A stretch of DNA of 64,000 nt, taken from positions 2,914,001-2,978,000 of the forward strand of contig NC_079232.1 of NCBI RefSeq assembly GCF_028502605.1, in the 5' to 3' direction. Position numbers and translations under genes: made by a program. Below the pieces are notes generated by a model that ran no database searches, was not told the DNA's origin, and saw only the letters and a list, made by a program, of their open reading frames with translations. This document shows, in pieces, positions 57,586 through 64,000 of the stretch (its first letter is position 1; each line of letters begins with the position of its first letter). The DNA is from Trichoderma breve. Taxonomy: Eukaryota; Ascomycota; Sordariomycetes; Hypocreales; Hypocreaceae.

Positions 57586-58325
57586 TTAGGCCTTAACAGT
57601 ATCGCCGCCCATCTCTCCGCTCAATTCGCGCGATGTGATTCCGCGGCGTAGCAATCCGAAGCCACCATTTTCCGATAGAGAGTGTTGGTTATCGCGAAGC
57701 AATGCCTGCTCCTCAAGAAGCTCGTGGATGTGGTCATTGAGCCAGAGACCATCAAGTAGCTGGGAGGGCATGTCTTTGGCGCCAGTAATCACCTTCTTAC
57801 AAGTGGGCTTACCGCAAAAGCATTCGAATGGCTGGGCCATGTTCCATTCAGTAGAAGGATAAAAGAACTGTGCGTATGAAGAATAGGGTATATCAGCTAT
57901 ACGATTAACCAAGACTAGGCAGGGGTTCCACTGACGGTGAGTTCATCTCCGGGCTGAAGACCCTTGGGTCCCGCCACAATCTTCATGTTTCGCATGTCAA
58001 AATGCTAGCAGCATTCATTTAGTTGTGAAAATTTTCAAAGTTATCCTGCTTCGGCTGTTCTACTTACAAGAGAAGGCTCGCACGAGTGGTTGATGTAGAG
58101 CAAGTCGCTGTTGAGGTTCAGATGCTGGTCTTTGCCCATCTGAACGGTAGCATAAGTAGGCTCGCTGGCCAAGGTGCAAGGAGGGAACTCCAATTTGACG
58201 AATAGGCCAAAGGGCGGCACGGTCACTTTGGACAGGCTCTTGGTCATGAAGTCGGCACCGCTGACGACGACGTCTTGGACGTCGGGGTGGGAGGGCTGCT
58301 TCCAGGAGGGCTTGAGGGGAGCCAT
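57586..58325 (-). CDS. Small SET / post-SET domain protein
   Basis: Exons are 58068-58325, 57936-58004 and 57586-57867 with introns of 63 and 68 nt; the product is 202 residues. Intron 2 uses a GTCAGT donor. The characteristic SET-domain end is present: YINHSCEPSLHFD (about 77-89, motif NHSC), then GDELTFFYPSTEWNM (matching the EL(T/S)xxY motif), and a post-SET cluster CFCGKPTC (CxCx4C, Cys125-Cys132). SET proteins with these motifs methylate lysines using S-adenosylmethionine. The N-terminal half of the fold is short (about 75 residues) and a clear GxG cofactor motif is not evident, so this belongs to the compact SET-like proteins of fungi, whose substrates are unknown. It converges on the membrane-protein gene. 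Confidence 0.85.
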
Positions 58326-59986
58326 TGCGAGTGCGTATGGGTCTAAATGAGGTGAAAGTAGAGAAGAGCGTTTAATGATTATGATGGGCTCAGTCTGATG
58401 GAATGACTGTTCTGAGGAAGAGTCGGAAGTGAGGGGATTACTGCTTCGTGATACTAGTTATGAACTACTAAGCTATCAAGCACAGTACGTGATGTGGTCA
58501 AACTCAATTTGCGTCCAGAATCCCGGGCCATCCACGAGCTATTTATAAACCAATCTTCTCTACACCATTTCCCCAGCCCCAAGCCATCTCCGGGCCTTTA
58601 GCAACACGTCAGTTTCAAGCCGCCTAAACCGCCCATCTGCCGCGGGCCGTTGACAGTCGATTCTGTTCCCTCTCTAGGATTACCGAGGGACCTTGTCAGC
58701 GGGCTCCACGCGGAAGTCCCGCTCTATATCTTCACCAGCCCATTGGATATACCAGTACACTACTAGGGCAAATAGCTCGTGACAGGGCGGCGGGGTAGGA
58801 TTTTGACGGTTTGCTTGCGATCCATTTGTCCTTTGCTGGCATGATCGACTAGAGCCTATCAGATGCTAGTCCGTAACCTAAACTGGTAAAGCAAAAGGCG
58901 CGTGTTTCGAGGTTGAAGTTCCCTCCCTCTGGGGTTGTGGCCAATGTGAGACCTTGTTCCTTTGAGATCCTTTGGGCCGACTGTAGGAGCGGAGGTGATG
59001 GGATTTGCAGCTGGTAGACGTAACGTTTACGTTTGAGCATACCTAGAGAATGAACGGACGCTTCAGGGTGAGGCTGAGGTTGTTAGTAGGCACTAGCGGT
59101 GTTCTGGTTGTTTTGGGGCCCTTGTCAAACTGTTATTTAAGCCCTGTGAGTTCTTTACTGGAGGAGTGCAAAACCCACAATTGACATTGGCCGTCGTGAA
59201 GCTGCAAGTAATTAGCGCATGTAGGATTTCTTGACATGTGAAACCTTCCAATGACAGGAGCGGTAACAGCAGATTATCAGTCTATTTAGTGATTTGCTGT
59301 GGTGTAGGGTATGGGTGGCTTCACCAGCAATTCACTTTGGCTTCCCAATAAAGGACGTCGGTCACTGGCAGCATTGTAGCCGTATAGATTGAATCACCAA
59401 TTTAATCGATGCATACGGCTCTTGGTGCTTCTCTTGAAGGCGGAACTCTCCACTGGTGAACTCGACGAGGCTCTTGTCTTGATCACTTGGGTAGCTTCTC
59501 CTGTTTCCTCAGTGGCCGTTGATCAAAGAACCGAAAAGAGAAAAATCACATAATTATAATTGCTTAAACAAGAGAGTGTTTAGTCCATCCGCGACGCCTA
59601 TACACATGGTTGTGATGTTGATTTATCCTTCAAATGTGTCCTCCGCGTAGAGTTCACATAAGGCTTACTATGAATACTACTGAACCGAGAGAAAAGAGGG
59701 CTATGGATTTTTCAGCTTCGACAATGGTCATTTAAGGTTATTCAACAGTCATTCTTTGGACTCATTACTAGCCATGATTGGATAGCCAAGATACCAGCGT
59801 GACAGGCAGCCGAATCTGAAGTGTTGTCTGAGCCAGCTGCCGGCCACCTCGCCAAACAATGCTCCAACTGGCACACAATTCTTCATTAATGAGGGCTTCT
59901 CACTACCGAAGTACCTGTATTAACCCACGAATAAAATTTTCACTCTTATAAAATACTCTTTGTGCCCACTTCTTCACCTACCTCTT

Positions 59987-60080
59987 CCTCCCTCAGCTTC
60001 TTCTCCCATCTCTTCCTCCCTCAACTTCTTCTGCCACCTCTCTCCTCCCTCAACTTCTTCTGCTCTCTGCATCTTGCACT
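59987..60080 (+). repeat. Pyrimidine-rich short tandem repeat (about 30-bp unit)
   Basis: Three imperfect copies of a unit containing cctccctcaacttcttct. The stretch has the look of a CT-rich transcription start element. Confidence 0.6.
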
Positions 60081-60132
60081 ACACACTTACGACCTGCTTC
60101 TTCTATATTTTTACTCTCTTAACACCATCACC

Positions 60133-60347
60133 ATGCCGCTACAAATTACGTGCAAAGTGTGGTGGAAGCCCACGCTGCAAGGGGTAACCAACTATCGCTT
60201 TTGTCTGTTAACTGGGCGTGATAGGTAGCAGTTGGTTGTCATCGTACGGTTGGCTTTTTTTTGCATAACGCTGATAGACTTGGGGAATTTCCTGAAGACT
60301 TATCATGTCGGGTATCAGAAATTAGATTATATGGAAGTATAGCATAG
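60133..60347 (+). CDS. Possible mini-gene, 57 residues, two exons
   Basis: An ATG right after a CT-rich leader opens MPLQITCKVWWKPTLQG (60133-60183). A 41-nt GT-AG gap (60184-60224) with a gttaact branch-like site joins in frame to 41 further codons (60225-60347, ending ...LYGSIA). The protein has no known domain or signal peptide. The intron is short and codon use is unremarkable, so this may be chance or the remnant of a gene whose promoter survives. Unspliced, the frame ends after 31 residues. Confidence 0.2.
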
Positions 60348-62778
60348 CCCATATTGACTCAGATGGTATTGATGACGAACAAGCCAAGTATCTGAAAAGA
60401 TGCTCGGTCTGTTGACCAATCCTCTGTGGCGTTTAGACGCAGTCTGAAACTATCCGAACTACAGAGGTTTGCCATCTACTCATAATCTAACCATGGTCAA
60501 CCAGCATCTTCCCTAGAATACTCGAGCTACTTGTCTAGTCTAGTCCACTGCTAACAAAATGTCACGAAAATTTTCCAGGACTACTGAACTCATCCTGTTA
60601 CGGATCCAAATGCCATCTTTTCTGCGAATGATTGACCAACAATGAACGATCTCGTAATGAGATTTATTGTGGCACATTATTGGGCACCAAGGCTGCAGAA
60701 AGCGAGCCGGCCTGAGCCACTGTCCATTCTGCTATCCTCCGCATTCCCGGTTTAGTATGCCTTCTAAATTCTAGCTCTTAGGGATTGCGATCACCACCCG
60801 AGCTACCTACAATTGATGCCAAGCCGTCTGCTGCAGTAGTACTATGAAGCGAGAGTCCCCTTGCCCTGGTGTTTGCTGCTGTAGGGAAAGAAGAATAGAT
60901 GAGGGTATATCTATTTATATCCTCATGTAAAACTTCTACTTGGCATTCAGTTGCTAACATATTCATTCAGACGTAACCTTTTTTAGGAGAGCACGATATC
61001 CCATCTCACTTTACGAAGTTTCTTAATTTGTTCAACCATGGCTACCCAAGGACAATAGAGACTTGGCGCCTGTACGGCTTGTCTTTCTGGCTGAAAAGAT
61101 GTGGCATAGCACCCATTCATGTCTTTTGCATGCTGCAATCAGTAATCACTCAGTACATATTCAGGCCAGCCGTACTTAGTTGTCTTGATACATGCAAAAT
61201 GGTATAACGAGACGGAATCAGACTAACACGGACGCAGCAGGATCGATTCACTTGACAAAACTGATTTCATCATACTCAATTGTCTCGATTTTTGTCCATT
61301 CATTCTCAGTATCCCTCAGCAGCCCTCCCTACGCATCTAATTCACGTTGCTATTGTGTTGTCGGGGCTTACGGGTCCGCAAGGCCGGCACACGTCCGGCA
61401 GCCTCTCGACACGCCTCCTCGCCAAGTAAGTCGGCTTTGCTTGTAATATGAAACGAGCTGCCCCGTCCTTGGACCTCTATAACGCGCAGTACCACGGCAA
61501 CGACGAGATTCACGCTTCTTGGTGTTTTGGTTTTCCAATTTTAGAGAGCCAATTGGCCAAATCAGCTGCAGGGCCCCCTACTACAAAAGTCTCCTCGAGT
61601 GCAACCTTTCACGCCAACCTTTTCACCACCGCAACCCACCACTTTCCAACGCTCTACAACTTTTGATCGAAAACTAACTCCCTATCTGCATCTGCATACC
61701 GAGATCTTTGGTATTTGGTCGAGGCCTCAAGCTTTACTCAATATCCTTGTTTTATTCTTCTTCTTGTCTCTTCTTGGTGTTCGACATCGCCATCTTTCCT
61801 TCTCGCCGGCTTCTGCCTGCAGCCGCAGCCTCCTTCCCCTGGAGGCCACGACTTCAGCATCACCTCGCTGAGAGTCGGGCAAGGACCCGAACTGCTATTC
61901 TGGGAGGCGAAGAGTCGTTTCTCACTCGTGCTCTCCTCAACTAAAGCTGAAAAGTTTCAGGCGACGACGTCCCCTGGAATTCGCTAGAAAGCTCGTCTAG
62001 CCCTCTTACCTTCCAAGACAAGCCATCGCAGCTTCCCCTTCTGAACCTCACAAGTAACTTCCTCTTCATTCTTCCAACCTCAGGCATCTGCTAACAGTTT
62101 CTACAGAAAGTACCTACCAACAGGAGTAGGTAAGCAGCTCATCAGTGCTCTTTGTACTGGATTTGCTCCTTCGCAGTCTCTTCACTTTTTGTCCATCTTC
62201 AAACACACTCTTTCGACCACCAGTCAACCTCAACACTGCCCTATCCGTTCCCTCTTGCGTCTGCTGTCTTCAATAGTTCCCCGTTGGAAGCCTGATCAAG
62301 GCTTTGTATGCATACAGACCTTTTCCTGCTCACTTGGCAGCTGTTTGGTAAGTCCGATTTCATATCTCCTGGTGAGAAGCATCCGCTACTCCCATATTAC
62401 CTTGCTGTTCTAAGGCTCAGAGCAACTGTTTGATATCAAACACAACACCTCTTCCTTTATTGTTTCTTTTCGTATCAACCGATTGTTTATCCCCCTGGAG
62501 TTCTTTGCTGCACTACTTGGCAGCAAAATTCCCAGTGAACCGGTCTGCTATCCCATGCCCAATCATCTTCTATTCACGAGAGAATGTCTTCAAACCCAGT
62601 ATCTACAAACTTCATTACGTTTCATTCGCCATCGGTCTTCATAGCGTACTGACAAGAACAGGTTCCAGTTGCAATCGCGCTTGTCTCGACGCTTATCCAC
62701 ACACAACTGCTTCATTCAGTGATTTACGCTGTTCTTCGACTGTTTCACTTCATTCCTTCCTTCAGGAAGAAACGACTA

Positions 62779-64000
62779 ATGGCAATCATTCCTGCTGTCG
62801 ACGAGTCCTCAATGGCCGGGAAAATCTACACTCCCGGCGAACTGCTCCGACTCAAGAATACCCCTATGAATAGAGAGCTTTACAATCAGCTCCAAGAAAA
62901 GCTTCGCCAAGATCAAGAGCTAGGTATGGATGAACTTCTACCTAGTCTGCTACGCTACTTGATTGCTGACCAACTGCTCTAGGTGAAGTTCTTCGCATGC
63001 CTCTTGAGAGCTCACTTGCTCGCATCATGGAGGAACCTGCCAATGTGCCTGCAGGCTCGGAGGGCGCTTCTCCCCGCCGTGGCGAATCTGCTAGACAGTT
63101 GGATGGTACTGAATCCGAATGGAGATATCGTGGCCGCAGCGACTCGGAAGCTATTGGGGGCCAGCCCATCTCCGCTCCGACTGGCCTGAGTGCCCAGAAG
63201 GATGAAGGTTTCCAACGATTCTACCGAGCAGTCGTGTCACCAACTCACGTTCGAGTTACTGCTGGCGGCCGCATCGTGCCCAACACACGCGGCTCTCCAT
63301 CGCCCACAACTAGGTGGCCCAAAGACAAATCTGCGGTGGAAGGAGCTGAAAACAACTCCAACCGCCCGCCATACCGAGATATTCTCCAGCAAAGTCAATT
63401 TATTGTGCCTCAGCACCCCATGGGATTCTTTCCCCATCACGCCATGATCCCAGGCTTTGCGCCTGGAATGGTGCCTGCAATGCCTGGCATGCCTGGTATG
63501 CCTGTAGTGCCTGGCATGGCCGCACTCTCTGCGATGCCTCCAATGCCATCAATGCCTGCGATGCCTGCAATGCATGCTATCCAAGCAATGCCATCGGCGT
63601 CAGCGGCGCCAGGCGTACCAGCAGGAGCAAACCCATATCCCATTGTGCCGTGGCCATTGGGATTCAATATCTCAGGGCCAGGAGGAGCCGCTCAACCTTC
63701 TCTCATGGGCCACGCCTCAGGTCTTATGCCAATGCCACCAAACCCAACCACTGGTGATAGGCAGAATGAGACGGGAGCTTCAGAGAATGCAACCCCAACT
63801 CGGCCTCCCCCCCCTGAGAGTGGTGAGGTAGCCCGACCATACGTGCACAATGGACAATGGGTATTCCCTCCTACTGCTCACTTTGCTATGGGACCTCATC
63901 CCGTTCATCCCGCATTCATAGCTCCCTCAATGGTGCCCATGGTGGCTGGCCACAGGCTCATTCCCAACCATATAATGGCTCCTATGGCCCAGAGCAACGG
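62779..64000 (+). CDS. Met/Pro-rich protein with eIF4E-binding-like motif (3' end outside window)
   Basis: Exon 1 is 62779-62923, the intron 62924-62982 (59 nt), and exon 2 runs off the window end; 387 residues are visible. Near the N-terminus, KIYTPGELLRLKNTP (Tyr17-Leu23) fits the YxxxxL-phi motif by which 4E-BP, 4E-T and yeast Caf20/Eap1 bind the dorsal face of the cap-binding protein eIF4E, and the context YT..ELL.(L/I)K resembles 4E-T and Caf20 closely. The rest is disordered: an Arg/Ser/Glu stretch, then Met-Pro-Gly/Ala repeats (63469-63590) and aromatic/Pro patches. The start follows a probable 5' UTR acceptor. The role as translational regulator is inference from the motif. Confidence 0.7.
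63469..63590 (+). repeat. Degenerate ATGCCN-type repeat encoding Met-Pro-x units
   Basis: About a dozen nine-base units (atgcctggc, atgcctgcg and similar) encode M-P-G/M-P-A/M-P-S. The repeat is coding and in frame. Confidence 0.75.

Larger units (their letters stand above)
58326..62778. other. 4.5-kb region: SET-gene promoter, gene-poor stretch and long leader
   Basis: 58.33-58.8 kb should hold the promoter of the SET-type gene. 58.8-59.9 kb shows nothing convincing. 59.96-60.35 kb contains a pyrimidine-rich leader and a possible mini-gene (listed separately). 60.35-61.4 kb shows nothing. 61.4-62.78 kb is pyrimidine-rich with many short upstream ATGs, probably the promoter and 5' UTR of the gene at 62779, perhaps with 5' UTR introns (a ttccttcag acceptor-like site ends at 62765). 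Confidence 0.45.

Noticed and set aside
1..64000. CRISPR arrays, prophage, insertion sequences or a secondary-metabolite cluster
   Set aside because: No regularly spaced direct repeats, transposase or integrase motifs, or polyketide/peptide synthetase domains are present. The gene structure is that of a fungal nuclear chromosome.

Overview
The window reads as nuclear chromosomal DNA of a filamentous ascomycete. The genes carry many short GT-AG introns (about 41-100 nt, with CTRAY-type branch sites such as tactaac), the 5' leaders are pyrimidine-rich, and there is a fused PARP-E2 gene of a kind known from Pezizomycotina. A Sordariomycete, perhaps Hypocreales, fits best, but that placement is inference. 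I rebuilt the spliced genes by hand; every exon chain closes in frame.

Layout. 1-14.8 kb is gene-dense: the 3' end of threonine synthase (+), a mitochondrial carrier (-), the TMA46/ZC3H15-type zinc-finger protein (-), the 44-residue OST4 subunit (+), a YRA1/ALYREF mRNA-export factor with an exceptional 798-nt intron (+), the p23/SBA1 Hsp90 co-chaperone (-), ESCRT-III VPS24 (+) and an intron-containing tRNA-Gly(UCC) (-). From 14.8 to 33.3 kb I find only one convincing protein gene, a small serine-rich protein at 23.16 kb. It sits between gene-poor stretches of 8.3 and 9.7 kb, the second containing an AT-rich island. From 33.3 to 58.3 kb the window is dense again: a 1638-residue WD40/solenoid protein (+), PIG-H/GPI15 (+), PUS3/DEG1 (-), an atypical Rho-like GTPase (+), RNA polymerase III subunit RPC17 (-), a PRS1-type PRPP synthetase (+), the PARP-UBE2Q fusion (-), a type II membrane protein (+) and a small SET/post-SET protein (-). 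The last 5.7 kb is mostly leader sequence, followed by the 5' part of a Met/Pro-rich protein with an eIF4E-binding-like motif (+), cut by the window edge.

The genes are unrelated housekeeping functions in mostly alternating orientation, not a metabolic cluster or mobile island. Several bear on RNA and translation (YRA1, RPC17, PUS3, TMA46, tRNA-Gly, the possible eIF4E-binding protein), but nothing in the layout implies co-regulation. The points most worth following are the PARP-UBE2Q fusion, the long YRA1 intron at the same codon position as the autoregulatory intron of yeast YRA1, the Rho-like GTPase with altered catalytic loops, and the possible eIF4E-binding protein.
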